From assembly GCF_030409685.1 (NCBI RefSeq), contig NZ_JAUFQJ010000003.1, positions 248,001 to 312,000 of the forward strand: DNA of 64,000 nt, written 5' to 3'. How positions within the stretch are numbered: position 1 is the stretch's first letter; each line of letters starts with the position of its first letter. The DNA comes from Ferruginibacter paludis (GTDB lineage Bacteria > Bacteroidota > Bacteroidia > Chitinophagales > Chitinophagaceae). Below are positions 10,221 through 19,191 of this stretch, piece by piece. A program made the position numbers and the translations under genes. The notes beneath the pieces were generated by a model. The model saw only the letters and a list, made by a program, of their open reading frames with translations. It was not told the DNA's origin and did not search any database.

Positions 10221-11525
10221 ATGAAATTATTTGCCATTAAACAACTGCTTACTGCGATTGCATTTATTTTTATCACCAACTGCATCACTGCGCAGGCGAA
10301 TGACCCGTCGTTTGTTATTGGAGATGCACTCCCGGATGCCCCTGAATTATCACCCAGGGGCGATTATAAAGTAGGTGTAAGGACACTTGAACTGGTTCAT
10401 AAAAAGCAGGTGGACATACTGAACTCCAAAGCAGGCGCGGATCCGTTGTACGACCGGCATTTAAAAATTGAAGTATGGTACCCGGCCATTGTACCGCAAG
10501 GCCAGACTGCGCTGATTACTTATAATAGCACACTGGGTTTATGGAAAGATACTTCCCGGCCACTGATTCCGTTTAGTTTTAACGGCAGGGCTTTACGTGA
10601 TGCGGCGCCGGATTTGTCAGCCGGAAAATTTCCTTTAATCATTGTATCTCATGGCTATCCCGGCTCCAGGTTATTACTGACTTACCTTACTGAAAACCTT
10701 GCTTCCAAAGGTTATGTAGTGGTAGCGATTGATCATACAGAATCTACTTATGGAGACCGCTCCCCTTTTCAAAGTACATTGCTTAACCGGGCAAAAGATA
10801 TTCTGTTTGTATTAAATGAAGTGGCTGACATGTCAAAAGCCGGGAATAAACATTTTTTAGCAGGACTTGCAGATGCAGACAATACTGCACTCATCGGCTA
10901 CTCCATGGGCGGATATGGTGTGTTGAATGCAGCCGGAGCCGGTTACAGCAGCAAGCTGGATAGCAGCTTTACCCAAATGACGGGTGGCAGCAAGGCTATA
11001 AGGGTACGAACTACCAATAACGATGAGTTCAAAGCGTCGCATGATGCAAGAATAAAAGCAGTAGTAGCTTTTGCGCCATGGGGCATGCAACGTGGCGTGT
11101 GGGATGCCGAAGGGTTACAAGGCCTGAAAGTACCTACCCTTTTTGTAGCGGGTAACCTGGATGATGTCTCGGGGTATGAAGATGGCATTAAGGCTATTTA
11201 CGAAGGCGCCGTCAATACCAACCGTTACCTGCTGACTTATGAAAATGCCAGACATAATGTGGCGCCAAATCCACCACCACCAGCGAGTTTAAAAGCCGGT
11301 GTTTCGTTTAATGAATATTATCATTATGCAGAGCCATCCTGGAACGAATACCGCATCAATAATATCAACCAGCATTTTGTTACTGCTTTTATGGGCATTT
11401 ATTTAAAACAAAAAGACTATGGCAAATACCTGGACCTGCCAGAACATTCCAACGACAAAGGCTGGACAGGTTTTAAACCACGCACAGCCACGGGGTTGGA
11501 ATTACAGCATGCTGTACCTCATTAA
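10221..11525 (+). CDS. secreted alpha/beta hydrolase (PAF-acetylhydrolase/dienelactone hydrolase-like)
   Basis: 434 residues from ATG 10221, chosen because it opens a signal peptide (MKLFAIKQLLTAIAFIF to CITAQ). Alpha/beta-hydrolase elements are in order: the HGYPG oxyanion loop near residue 144, nucleophile elbow GYSMGG with Ser228, an acid in GNLDDVSG near 313, and His in ENARHN near 345. The layout and length resemble the platelet-activating-factor acetylhydrolase/DUF-type esterases of Bacteroidota. Predicted to act outside the inner membrane on an ester or lactone. It converges with the minus-strand dipeptidase, whose end is only 18 bases away; no clear terminator separates them. Confidence 0.88.
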   Translation: MKLFAIKQLLTAIAFIFITNCITAQANDPSFVIGDALPDAPELSPRGDYKVGVRTLELVHKKQVDILNSKAGADPLYDRHLKIEVWYPAIVPQGQTALITYNSTLGLWKDTSRPLIPFSFNGRALRDAAPDLSAGKFPLIIVSHGYPGSRLLLTYLTENLASKGYVVVAIDHTESTYGDRSPFQSTLLNRAKDILFVLNEVADMSKAGNKHFLAGLADADNTALIGYSMGGYGVLNAAGAGYSSKLDSSFTQMTGGSKAIRVRTTNNDEFKASHDARIKAVVAFAPWGMQRGVWDAEGLQGLKVPTLFVAGNLDDVSGYEDGIKAIYEGAVNTNRYLLTYENARHNVAPNPPPPASLKAGVSFNEYYHYAEPSWNEYRINNINQHFVTAFMGIYLKQKDYGKYLDLPEHSNDKGWTGFKPRTATGLELQHAVPH

Positions 11526-11543
11526 TTTGCGGGGAAGGAGCTT

Positions 11544-12614
11544 TTAACTCCAGGCGTTTTTTATAAACCGCAGCCAGTTTCCATGCATGATTTTTTCAAT
11601 GTCAGTGGTCGAATAACCTCTTTTCTGTAACATGCCGGGAATTTTTTGCAGGTCTGCGATGGTATCAAGGTCATAAGGAGACTGCTCTTTTCCATAGCCT
11701 CCGTCAAGATCAGTGCCAATGCCTACATGGTTGGTATTACCTGCCAGCTGGCAGATATGATCCATGTGATCCAGTATTTTTTCGATGGTACAGTCCATTT
11801 GTTGTGGCAACGATTTTCCCCTGATCCAATCCGGTACAATCATCCAGGCATCAAAAGCACCACCTATTACGGCACCACGTTCAATCAACGCCTTTATCAT
11901 TTCATCACTGAATTGCCTGTTGTGATTTACCAGGGCCCGGCAGTTATTGTGACTGGCCCAGACAGGACCAGTAAATAGTTCCAGCGCATCCCAAAATGCA
12001 TCATCGCATAAATGCGTAGCGTCCAAAATCATTTTTAATTTATCCATTTCTCTTACCAGCTCTTTCCCCTGCTCATTTAAATGACCGGTAGCATCTGTAC
12101 CGTTGGCATAATGCCCGGGACCGTAATGTGCAGGCCCGCAAGCACGCAAGCCATAGGCATGTGCCACATGTAAATTATCCAGCGTCACCAATGAATCGGC
12201 TCCTTCCAGGCTAAGTATATAACCGATAGGTTTGGTGTCGTTTGGTTCACCATTCATCCAAAGATCAAGGTGTTTTTCTAATCCCGTTTTATCTGTGATC
12301 ATTACCATTTCGCCACATTTCTCCATCGCTTTGTACCATGCCAGTTGCCCCTGTGTTTGTGCCCAGGCTTGTTCTGCAGACTGCCAGCCCGGCAAAGGAT
12401 TGCCGGGTGCCACATACCTTGCAATCTGTGTAGCTACTACCAGTCCTGCCTCTGCTTTTCTTAGTTCAGCAAAATTGACTGTTCCCTGTCCACGGTCCGG
12501 TTTATCGGTCTGGCCTTTTTCTCTTTCTCTTAAATCGTGAATGGATAGCCGCAGATCGCGGTTCCATTCCATAGCGTTCATACTAAGGTCTAAGTGCGCA
12601 TCGATTGTAAACAT
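11544..12614 (-). CDS. M19 family dipeptidase (membrane-dipeptidase type)
   Basis: 356 residues, no signal peptide, so cytoplasmic. Metal ligands of the M19 renal-dipeptidase family are visible: H7-x-D9 in DAHLDL, Glu in LSLEGADS near 135, His in DATHLCDD near 200 and His in ASHNNCRAL near 222, with the late GTDLDGG motif near 300. M19 enzymes hydrolyse dipeptides and are unusual in accepting a D-residue at the C-terminal position. It is the last gene of a minus-strand run with a GntP-type permease, a RidA-like protein and a D-threonine-aldolase-like enzyme, which fits a job releasing D-amino acids from dipeptides (inference). Confidence 0.92.
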   Translation of the reverse strand: MFTIDAHLDLSMNAMEWNRDLRLSIHDLREREKGQTDKPDRGQGTVNFAELRKAEAGLVVATQIARYVAPGNPLPGWQSAEQAWAQTQGQLAWYKAMEKCGEMVMITDKTGLEKHLDLWMNGEPNDTKPIGYILSLEGADSLVTLDNLHVAHAYGLRACGPAHYGPGHYANGTDATGHLNEQGKELVREMDKLKMILDATHLCDDAFWDALELFTGPVWASHNNCRALVNHNRQFSDEMIKALIERGAVIGGAFDAWMIVPDWIRGKSLPQQMDCTIEKILDHMDHICQLAGNTNHVGIGTDLDGGYGKEQSPYDLDTIADLQKIPGMLQKRGYSTTDIEKIMHGNWLRFIKNAWS

Positions 12615-12650
12615 ATGTTTTGATTTTTTGCAGTAGCTATAATTGGCTGA

Positions 12651-13157
12651 TTAAGATATTATTTTATCCCGAACAGCATATTTGTAAAACTTTACATCGA
12701 CAGCCGTGAGAGGGAACTGTTGTGGCAACTGCTCTTTGGCAATTTCTATAAATCCATTTTTTTCGTAAAACCGTTGCGCTCCTACAAATTTAGCAGTGGT
12801 GCCCAAGAAAATTTCCTTAATATCTTTCTGTATCGCCCAGTTGATTAAGGTGTTCAACAAGCCTTGTCCTATACCAAATACTTTTCCCCTGTACGGTTTA
12901 GCAACAAACATTTTACGCAATGCAGCCTGGCCATTTCCAATGTCCAGCAATGCAATTGTGCCTGCCACTTCTTCCCCCACTTTGGCAATCCAAAAATTGC
13001 CATTCTTTACCTGGTAATATCCGGGAATTTGATTTAAGTCGGGTTGCATCGCCAAAGTGATAGGTATTCCAAATTCATCTTTCTGAATGCTCACAATCAA
13101 ACTACCAACAAGGCTTTTATAAATGTCTGTATAGGTTTCTATTTTCGGCTGGCTCAT
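12651..13157 (-). CDS. GNAT family N-acetyltransferase
   Basis: About 168 residues from ATG 13157 (MSQPKIETYTD); an in-frame ATG at 13208 would add 17 residues. The core shows the GNAT fold: VAGTIALLDIGNGQAALRKMFV (strands 4-5), the acetyl-CoA loop RGKVFGIGQGLL near residue 105-115, and the C-terminal AQRFYEKNGFIEI signature. It transfers acetyl from acetyl-CoA to an amine, possibly an amino acid. It sits 93 bases after the D-threonine-aldolase-like gene and 36 before the dipeptidase, so it is probably part of the same operon and could detoxify or modify a free amino acid there (inference). Confidence 0.85.
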   Translation of the reverse strand: MSQPKIETYTDIYKSLVGSLIVSIQKDEFGIPITLAMQPDLNQIPGYYQVKNGNFWIAKVGEEVAGTIALLDIGNGQAALRKMFVAKPYRGKVFGIGQGLLNTLINWAIQKDIKEIFLGTTAKFVGAQRFYEKNGFIEIAKEQLPQQFPLTAVDVKFYKYAVRDKIIS

Positions 13158-13250
13158 ATTGTTAAAAAATATGGAGTTAGCTGACGCTATTCTATAACGT
13201 CTAAGCAAAACTGCGGGTTATTTCAGATCCTTCATTGGATTAACTTTATC

Positions 13251-14354
13251 TTAAATATTGATCTTTCTATCCCTTGCAATTACTTTCCATTCTGTTACTG
13301 CGATATTGTTTTCAATAACAACTGCCCGCTCGTAAAGGGCCACCGTTGGGCAAATGTGTACCGGCACTCCGTACAATACATCGCCGATTTTATATTTGGA
13401 AGCATCAGGCACCCTGGCCACCAGGTGTTCTTCACTTTGAGAAACAGGTTCCGCTTCGGGAGCATTTAAAAAATGAACGCGGGGGAACGGGTTTTCTGCA
13501 GCGACTGATTTATGTCCCAAATCAGTTGTGATAGTGTGTTCGTCTACAACACTGATTACCCTTGTTATTACCAACGCTGCGTAATCAAAGGGTTCATCTG
13601 GCATCCCATGTTTGTAACCCCAATCCCAAAAAACAAATGTGCCGGGACTGCATTCCACATCGTTTCTGTCGGCATATATTGGGAAAGTTGGAGAACCACC
13701 GGCAATAATAGTAGCGGGCTGTTTTGATACTGCTTCAATCGCTGCAGCGAGTATCAGCACTTTACTAAATCCTTTTTCAGTATGCTGTTTGCGTAACTCA
13801 ACATCCGTATCGCGGATTTGTCCATCATATCCATGCAGGCCCACTACTTTTAAGCCAGGCAATAACTGCATCGCTTCAAATAACTGGGTGGCATGTTCAG
13901 GACTAATGCCAGTTCTGTTCATACCGGTATTAAGATCAATATAAACGTTCAGCGATGATTTTTTTTCTGCAAAGAGTTGCGAAAGCATTTCAGCTACCTG
14001 TATATTATCAACTACGGCGGAAAATTTTGTCACAGGATATTTTTCAACCAAAGCAGCCAGGCGAATCGCTTTGGGGCCAACAGGCTGGTAAGACAGCAGC
14101 ACATCCGGCGCTTCGATCATGGCCAGCATCTCTGCCTCGGCGATGGTGGCACATTTAAATTTGGTGATACCGGCATCCATCATCATCGAACACACTTCTG
14201 TTATTTTATTTGTTTTTACATGCGGGCGAAGCCGGCTTACATTGCCATGCACCATTTCTTTTAACAGCTGAATGTTGTTGTGCACCCGCTCCTTGTAAAC
14301 CACCAGGGCCGGTGAATCGATAGTATCGATATTTTTTATTGTAAACCAATTCAT
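13251..14354 (-). CDS. D-threonine aldolase / D-serine dehydratase-like PLP enzyme
   Basis: 367 residues of the alanine-racemase-fold DSD1/D-TA family. The PLP lysine is Lys47 in RPHVKTNK; strands of the barrel follow (ATIAEAEM, VYIDLNTGMNRTG, VGLHGYDG, IIAGGSPTFP). The C-terminal HICPT motif, near residue 338, matches the His/Cys divalent-metal site of D-threonine aldolase and eukaryotic-type D-serine dehydratase. The family either cleaves D-beta-hydroxy amino acids to glycine plus aldehyde, or dehydrates D-Ser/D-Thr to 2-oxo acid and ammonia. The adjacent RidA-like gene favours an imine-forming reaction such as dehydration (inference). Second or third gene of the run starting with the GntP-like permease. 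Confidence 0.9.
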   Translation of the reverse strand: MNWFTIKNIDTIDSPALVVYKERVHNNIQLLKEMVHGNVSRLRPHVKTNKITEVCSMMMDAGITKFKCATIAEAEMLAMIEAPDVLLSYQPVGPKAIRLAALVEKYPVTKFSAVVDNIQVAEMLSQLFAEKKSSLNVYIDLNTGMNRTGISPEHATQLFEAMQLLPGLKVVGLHGYDGQIRDTDVELRKQHTEKGFSKVLILAAAIEAVSKQPATIIAGGSPTFPIYADRNDVECSPGTFVFWDWGYKHGMPDEPFDYAALVITRVISVVDEHTITTDLGHKSVAAENPFPRVHFLNAPEAEPVSQSEEHLVARVPDASKYKIGDVLYGVPVHICPTVALYERAVVIENNIAVTEWKVIARDRKINI

Positions 14355-14393
14355 ACTTGTTGATTTAATGCGATTGATGGAATCTGTTTTGCC

Positions 14394-14855
14394 TCAGGCC
14401 AGTTCAAAAATGGCTTCAATTTCAACAGGAATATTATCCGGCAGCGAGCCCATTCCCACAGCACTTCTTACTCCGACACCATTGTCTTCTCCCCACACTT
14501 TTGCAAACAACTCGCTGCATCCGTTTATTACAAAAGGATGCTTTTCAAAATCGCCTGTACAGTTCACCATGCCCAATACTTTGATCACTCTTTTTATTTT
14601 ATTGAAGGACCCCAGGTTATGCTGCAGTGTTGCCAGTATTGTAAGCCCAACCTGTTGTGCTGCCAGCTTCCCATCTTCCATGTTCATATCTGCGCCAATG
14701 CGTCCCTTAATGAGCGTTTTATCATGCTGCAACGGGCCGTGGCCTGAGACATAACAGAGGCTGCCAACAATTAAAAATGGTTTGTATACGCCCAATGGTG
14801 CCGGCGCCGGGGGTAATGAAAGATTCAATTGCGCAAACTGTTCATCCGGTGTCAT
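14394..14855 (-). CDS. RidA (YjgF/YER057c/UK114) family protein
   Basis: 153 residues of the RidA superfamily, recognised from VSGHGPLQ, the long helix DGKLAAQQVGLTILATLQHNLG, and the closing RSAVGMGSLPDNIPVEIEAIFELA, where the Arg near residue 129 corresponds to the substrate-carboxylate-binding arginine. RidA proteins hydrolyse reactive enamine/imine intermediates such as 2-aminoacrylate made by PLP-dependent Ser/Thr dehydratases. Its place directly upstream (39 bases) of a D-threonine/D-serine PLP enzyme gives it an obvious partner. It belongs to the longer 150-residue subgroup rather than the classic 128-residue RidA, so hydrolase activity is not guaranteed. Confidence 0.9.
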   Translation of the reverse strand: MTPDEQFAQLNLSLPPAPAPLGVYKPFLIVGSLCYVSGHGPLQHDKTLIKGRIGADMNMEDGKLAAQQVGLTILATLQHNLGSFNKIKRVIKVLGMVNCTGDFEKHPFVINGCSELFAKVWGEDNGVGVRSAVGMGSLPDNIPVEIEAIFELA

Positions 14856-14899
14856 AAAAAAATATTTAAAATTGAGAATAAAAAAGGTATCTGATAAAA

Positions 14900-16216
14900 T
14901 TAAGCAATAAAATAATTGAGTATAAAAATGGCTATGATGCCTACAATGGAAACTATACTTTCCATCAGGCTCCAGGTTTTAATGGTGTCTTTAAACGAAA
15001 GGTTGAAATATTCTTTAAACAACCAGAAGCCGCCGTCATTTACGTGAGAAAACATCAGGCTTCCTGCGCCCGTAGCCAATACCATCAGGCTGGGGTTTAC
15101 GCCTGTTGTTGCAATCAGTGGCGCTACTATACCTGCAGCTGTTAACCCCGCTACAGTGGCTGATCCCAGGCAAACCCTTATAATAGCGGCGATGCTCCAC
15201 GCAGCAAGCAAAGGATGAATATTCATTCCCTGCAAACCGGCAGCAATCTGGTTACTGATACCGGTGTCTGTCAGTATCTGTTTCAATCCGCCTGCACCAC
15301 CAATAATAAATACAATCATGGCTATATCTTTTATTGCATCTGCAAGCGGCAGCATTACTTCCTCCATTTTTTTACCCCGCCGCAACCCCAGGCTGTAAAT
15401 AGCGTACAACAACGTAATCGTCATCGCAATAACCGGATCGCCCAATGCTATGACCACTTTTGAAAAGCCGGTTTCGGTGTGCACCAGCAGTTTTACAATG
15501 GTACTGGTTGCAATCAAAATCACCGGCAAAAAAGCGGTAAACATACTGGTGAACAACCCTGGCAACTGTTCATCGGGAATATCTTTTCCGGCAAAGGTTT
15601 GCAATGGCTGGCAATTTATTTTTTTTAATGTAGTGGCGAATAAAGGACCTGCGATTACAATGGCCGGAACAGCTACAATAAATCCATACAACAAAGTGAC
15701 ACCAAGATCTGCATGGTATTGTGTAACCAGTGCCGTTGGTGATGGGTGAGGCGGTAAATAACCATGTGTAACGGACAGCGCAGCCAGCATCGGAATTCCA
15801 ATATATACAGCAGAGATATTGTATCTTTTTGCAAGTGTGATAATGAGAGGCACCATCAGTACGAAGCCTACATTATAAAACAAGGGAATACCAACCACAA
15901 ATGCGGTTAACACCAGGGCCCACATAATATACTTTTTCCCGAAAATATCCATCAGGCTGGTGGCGATTTTTTGCGCAGCACCACTATCGGCTACCAGTTT
16001 ACCCAGCATAGCTCCAAGGCCAAGTATAACAATGATGGAACCCAGTAAGTCGCCAATGCCTTTTTGCAATGAGCCGCTGATACCCGTAATACTCATGCCA
16101 TTGAACAGGCCGATTAAAATAGCCACAATAATAAAGGCAAGAAATGCATTGAGGCGGGCCCAGGTGATTAAAACAACAAGCAGTGCGATACCAAGTAACA
16201 GGATGAGTAAAGACAT
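14900..16216 (-). CDS. GntP family permease (gluconate/D-serine type)
   Basis: 438 residues, almost entirely membrane helices (12 or so), starting MSLLILLLGIALLVVLI. GntP-family signatures include NGMSITGISGSLQKGIGDLLG, GIPLFYNVGFVLMVPL and the highly conserved THGYLPPHPSPTALV. Characterised members carry gluconate, related sugar acids, or D-serine (E. coli DsdX). First gene of the minus-strand run with RidA-like, D-threonine-aldolase-like, GNAT and M19 dipeptidase genes. That company points to D-serine, D-threonine or a related hydroxy-amino acid rather than gluconate (inference). A TATCTTTA sequence at 16236-16243 on the minus strand could be a weak -7 element. Confidence 0.92.
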   Translation of the reverse strand: MSLLILLLGIALLVVLITWARLNAFLAFIIVAILIGLFNGMSITGISGSLQKGIGDLLGSIIVILGLGAMLGKLVADSGAAQKIATSLMDIFGKKYIMWALVLTAFVVGIPLFYNVGFVLMVPLIITLAKRYNISAVYIGIPMLAALSVTHGYLPPHPSPTALVTQYHADLGVTLLYGFIVAVPAIVIAGPLFATTLKKINCQPLQTFAGKDIPDEQLPGLFTSMFTAFLPVILIATSTIVKLLVHTETGFSKVVIALGDPVIAMTITLLYAIYSLGLRRGKKMEEVMLPLADAIKDIAMIVFIIGGAGGLKQILTDTGISNQIAAGLQGMNIHPLLAAWSIAAIIRVCLGSATVAGLTAAGIVAPLIATTGVNPSLMVLATGAGSLMFSHVNDGGFWLFKEYFNLSFKDTIKTWSLMESIVSIVGIIAIFILNYFIA

Positions 16217-16393
16217 AATATTATTTGCTGAAAAATAAAGATAATCAAAAAGGTATCTGTCGGCAGCATAATAATCATTTTATAGTCTTTCCGGTATTTT
16301 TCTTATGGCAAAACACATTCACATCGCCGGTCAGTTTCGTCGCAACATTTTAACCGCTTATCTCATTTGTAACTTTCAGCGTTTTTGCAACAG

Positions 16394-16401
16394 TAGTTTT
16401 G
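16394..16401 (+). promoter_or_regulatory. putative Bacteroidota -7 element (TAGTTTTG)
   Basis: TAGTTTTG matches the TAnnTTTG consensus, with a TTTG at 16366-16369 as possible -33 element, 24 bases upstream (slightly long). It lies 21 bases before the start codon of the outer-membrane barrel gene. Confidence 0.45.
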
Positions 16402-16422
16402 TGTTCAAATAATATAATTGTT

Positions 16423-19023
16423 ATGAAAAAGATTTGTTTACTCTTTGCAATACTCATTTACACGGTCAATGCTATGGCTCAAATGCCCGGAGGCATGCCC
16501 GGTAAAATGAACGGTAATGGAGGCGGAAATATGGGCCATGTATATGGTAAATTAACAGATGCCGATGGCAAACCAGTAAGTGGTGCGTCAGTAATGCTGA
16601 TGCGCAAAAAGATGGACAGCGCCTCAAAGAAAATGAAACAGGTATTGCTAAAAGGGATGATAACAAAAGCCAACGGCGATTTTAGTTTTGATGAATTGCC
16701 GGTAATGGGCGCTATGCTGCTAAAAATAAGCAGCAGTGGCTTTAAAGCTGTTGACCAGGAAGTTTCCTTTATGCCTAAGATGGAGCCGGGTGCACCAAAA
16801 CCAGCTACAGGCGCAATGCCTTCTTTTGACAAAGACCTGGGCAATATCAAATTGACTACCGATAGCAAACAGTTGCAGGATGTTACCATCACTTCTACTA
16901 CGCCACCTGTAAGGCTATCTGCAGATAAAAAAATATTCAACGTTGAAAAAAATATTATGAGTGCCGGTGGTACGGGACTGGATGTAATGCGCAATGTTCC
17001 ATCTGTAAATGTGGATATTGATGGCAACGTTACCCTGCGTAACAGCGCTCCCCAGTTGCTGATAGATGGGCGTCCTACTACGCTCACGCTGGATCAGATA
17101 CCCGCAGATGCCATTGAAAGCGTGGAAGTAATTACCAATCCTTCTGCCAAGTACGATGCTTCAGGCGGTGGCGCAGGCATCCTGAATATTGTTTTAAAGA
17201 AAAATAAAAAGACCGGTTATAATGGTAACGTAAGAGCCGGTGTTGATAAACGTGGCGCTATCAATGGAGGTGGCGATTTCAGCTTCAGGCAAAATAAATT
17301 CAACTTTAACGCTGCCCTGATGGTAAACCAAAATAAAGGCCGCACCACGGGTACGACTGACCGGGTAAATTTACTTGACACGCCGCAGACGACAGTTAAC
17401 CAAAGCAATTTCAACAAAACTACGGGTGGCTTTTTATTTGGTAAAGTTGGCTTCGATTATTTTATTACCAACAGAACGACCTTGTCATTAACCGGAATCA
17501 GGGTACATGGCGAATTTAATCCCAATGAAGTTATTGATATTACTACAGACAGTTTATACAACAGCGGAAAAATCAGTGCCAACAGCGACCGTGTTACCAG
17601 TGGCCACCGTGAATTTAACGGACAAGGACTCGTGTTCGGGTTAAAACATATTTTTCCAAAAGAAGGAGAAGAAATTACTGTTGACGCCAATATGTTTGGT
17701 GGAAAAAACAATAATAACTCTTTGTATACTACCAACTATTTTAATAACAGCGGTGTGGTTACCAATACAGAATTGCAGAAAGCCGTTGGCAGTGGCAATG
17801 ATAAAAACTTTGTAATACAGTCTGACTATGTAAAGCCTTTTACAAAACTTACCAAGCTGGAAACCGGAGTTAGAGCGGCTATTCGAAGCAGAACCAACAT
17901 CAATAACAATTATTTGTATGATGGTAATGATTACATATTAATTCCATCGGCTGTAAGTAATTATAAAAATACCGATAACGTATATGCCGCCTATGCAACA
18001 CTTAGCAGTGGTATTAAAAACTTTAGTTACAAAGTTGGTGTTCGTGCAGAACATTCTGATTATACCGGCACACTCACAAACAGTGGTGAAAAATTCAAGA
18101 ACAGTTACCCGGTAAGTTTATTCCCGTCTGTATTTTTAAGTCAGCAGTTAAGTAACAAACAGCAGGTACAATTGAGTTACAGCCGCCGTATCAACAGGCC
18201 TAACTTTTTTCAACTGATTCCGTTTACAGATTATACAGATAAATTGAACATTACCAAAGGCAACCCCAATCTGGTGCCCGAGTTTACGCAGTCGCTTGAA
18301 TTATCTTACCTGAAAACATTTAAAGGCAACAACACATTTCTTGGATCGGTTTATTATAAACACACCGATAATTTGATCACCCGTTACCTTACACAGGAAG
18401 TTGACCCGGTATCGGGCGGTACAGAGTTGATCAATACTTATATCAATGCCAACAGCAGTTATTCTGCAGGTGCAGAACTGACCGCTCAAAATTATCTGAC
18501 CAAGTGGTGGGATATCAGTACCAATGTAAACTTCTATAATTCCAAAGTAAATACAACCAATGTGAGCACCCTTTCACAGGGAGCTTTGTGGAGTATGTTT
18601 GGCAAATTCAACAGTAATTTTAAATTGCCTAAGAATTATGCGATTCAGTTTACCACGACCTACCAGTCAAAAACCAACCTGCCGGTAAATAATAATCCAG
18701 GTATGGGCGGACCGCCAATGATGCAGAGCCAGAGTTCTTCACAGGGTTATATCTTACCATCATGGGGTGTTGACCTGGCCTTTAAAAAGAGCTTCCTGAA
18801 AAACAATGCAGCCGCTGTTACTTTAAGTATCAATGATATTTTTAAAACCAGGGTAAGCAACCAATACAGCAGCAGCGAATACTTTACACAAACGTATAAC
18901 CGCTTGCGTGACCCGCAGATGTTCAGGCTGAATTTCAGCTACCGGTTCGGTAAAATCGATGCGTCTTTGTTTAAACGTAAAACTTCCAAAGGTGAAATGA
19001 ATGCCACCGAAGGAGTACAATAA
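16423..19023 (+). CDS. outer-membrane beta-barrel protein (TonB-dependent receptor-like)
   Basis: 866 residues from ATG 16423, chosen for its signal peptide (MKKICLLFAILIYTVNAMAQ). After a Met/Gly-rich mature N-terminus (MPGGMPGKMNGNGGGNMG) comes a carboxypeptidase-regulatory-like domain (HVYGKLTDADGKPVSGASV). A TonB plug-like domain follows near residues 150-250 (RNVPSVNVDIDGNVTLRN, LLIDGRPT, ADAIESVEVITNPSAKYDA), then a barrel of the OMP_b-brl_3 type. A second Met/Pro/Gly stretch occurs near residue 760 (GMGGPPMM). No SusD partner is adjacent, so this is a single-component receptor or barrel rather than a SusCD importer. Ligand unknown. A perfect-stem terminator follows directly. Confidence 0.9.
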   Translation: MKKICLLFAILIYTVNAMAQMPGGMPGKMNGNGGGNMGHVYGKLTDADGKPVSGASVMLMRKKMDSASKKMKQVLLKGMITKANGDFSFDELPVMGAMLLKISSSGFKAVDQEVSFMPKMEPGAPKPATGAMPSFDKDLGNIKLTTDSKQLQDVTITSTTPPVRLSADKKIFNVEKNIMSAGGTGLDVMRNVPSVNVDIDGNVTLRNSAPQLLIDGRPTTLTLDQIPADAIESVEVITNPSAKYDASGGGAGILNIVLKKNKKTGYNGNVRAGVDKRGAINGGGDFSFRQNKFNFNAALMVNQNKGRTTGTTDRVNLLDTPQTTVNQSNFNKTTGGFLFGKVGFDYFITNRTTLSLTGIRVHGEFNPNEVIDITTDSLYNSGKISANSDRVTSGHREFNGQGLVFGLKHIFPKEGEEITVDANMFGGKNNNNSLYTTNYFNNSGVVTNTELQKAVGSGNDKNFVIQSDYVKPFTKLTKLETGVRAAIRSRTNINNNYLYDGNDYILIPSAVSNYKNTDNVYAAYATLSSGIKNFSYKVGVRAEHSDYTGTLTNSGEKFKNSYPVSLFPSVFLSQQLSNKQQVQLSYSRRINRPNFFQLIPFTDYTDKLNITKGNPNLVPEFTQSLELSYLKTFKGNNTFLGSVYYKHTDNLITRYLTQEVDPVSGGTELINTYINANSSYSAGAELTAQNYLTKWWDISTNVNFYNSKVNTTNVSTLSQGALWSMFGKFNSNFKLPKNYAIQFTTTYQSKTNLPVNNNPGMGGPPMMQSQSSSQGYILPSWGVDLAFKKSFLKNNAAAVTLSINDIFKTRVSNQYSSSEYFTQTYNRLRDPQMFRLNFSYRFGKIDASLFKRKTSKGEMNATEGVQ

Positions 19024-19041
19024 AATTACTACAACCTATAG

Positions 19042-19077
19042 AAAAATAGCTATACTAACACAGTATAGCTATTTTTT
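19042..19077 (+). terminator. strong rho-independent terminator
   Basis: A perfect 15-bp stem (19042-19056 with 19062-19076), 5-base loop AACAC, and a T run. A-rich on the left arm, so it could work in both directions. It closes the barrel gene. Confidence 0.88.
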
Positions 19078-19152
19078 TGTATTATTAACAATCTTTAAAT
19101 CAGTTATTTATAAATTAATTTCCAGTTATAGCCGATAAGTCAACTATTTTTT

Positions 19153-19160
19153 TATCTTTG
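19153..19160 (+). promoter_or_regulatory. putative -7 element TATCTTTG
   Basis: Exact match to TAnnTTTG, 31 bases upstream of the TTG start of the oxidoreductase gene. No good TTTG -33 element is seen at the expected distance. Confidence 0.4.
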
Positions 19161-19191
19161 TTGTGCCTCTTAAACCCTAAAAACTAAACCC

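Noticed and set aside
16479..17087. A 202-codon open frame antisense to the barrel gene
   Set aside because: The sense frame carries a signal peptide and plug domain; the antisense product has no recognisable feature.
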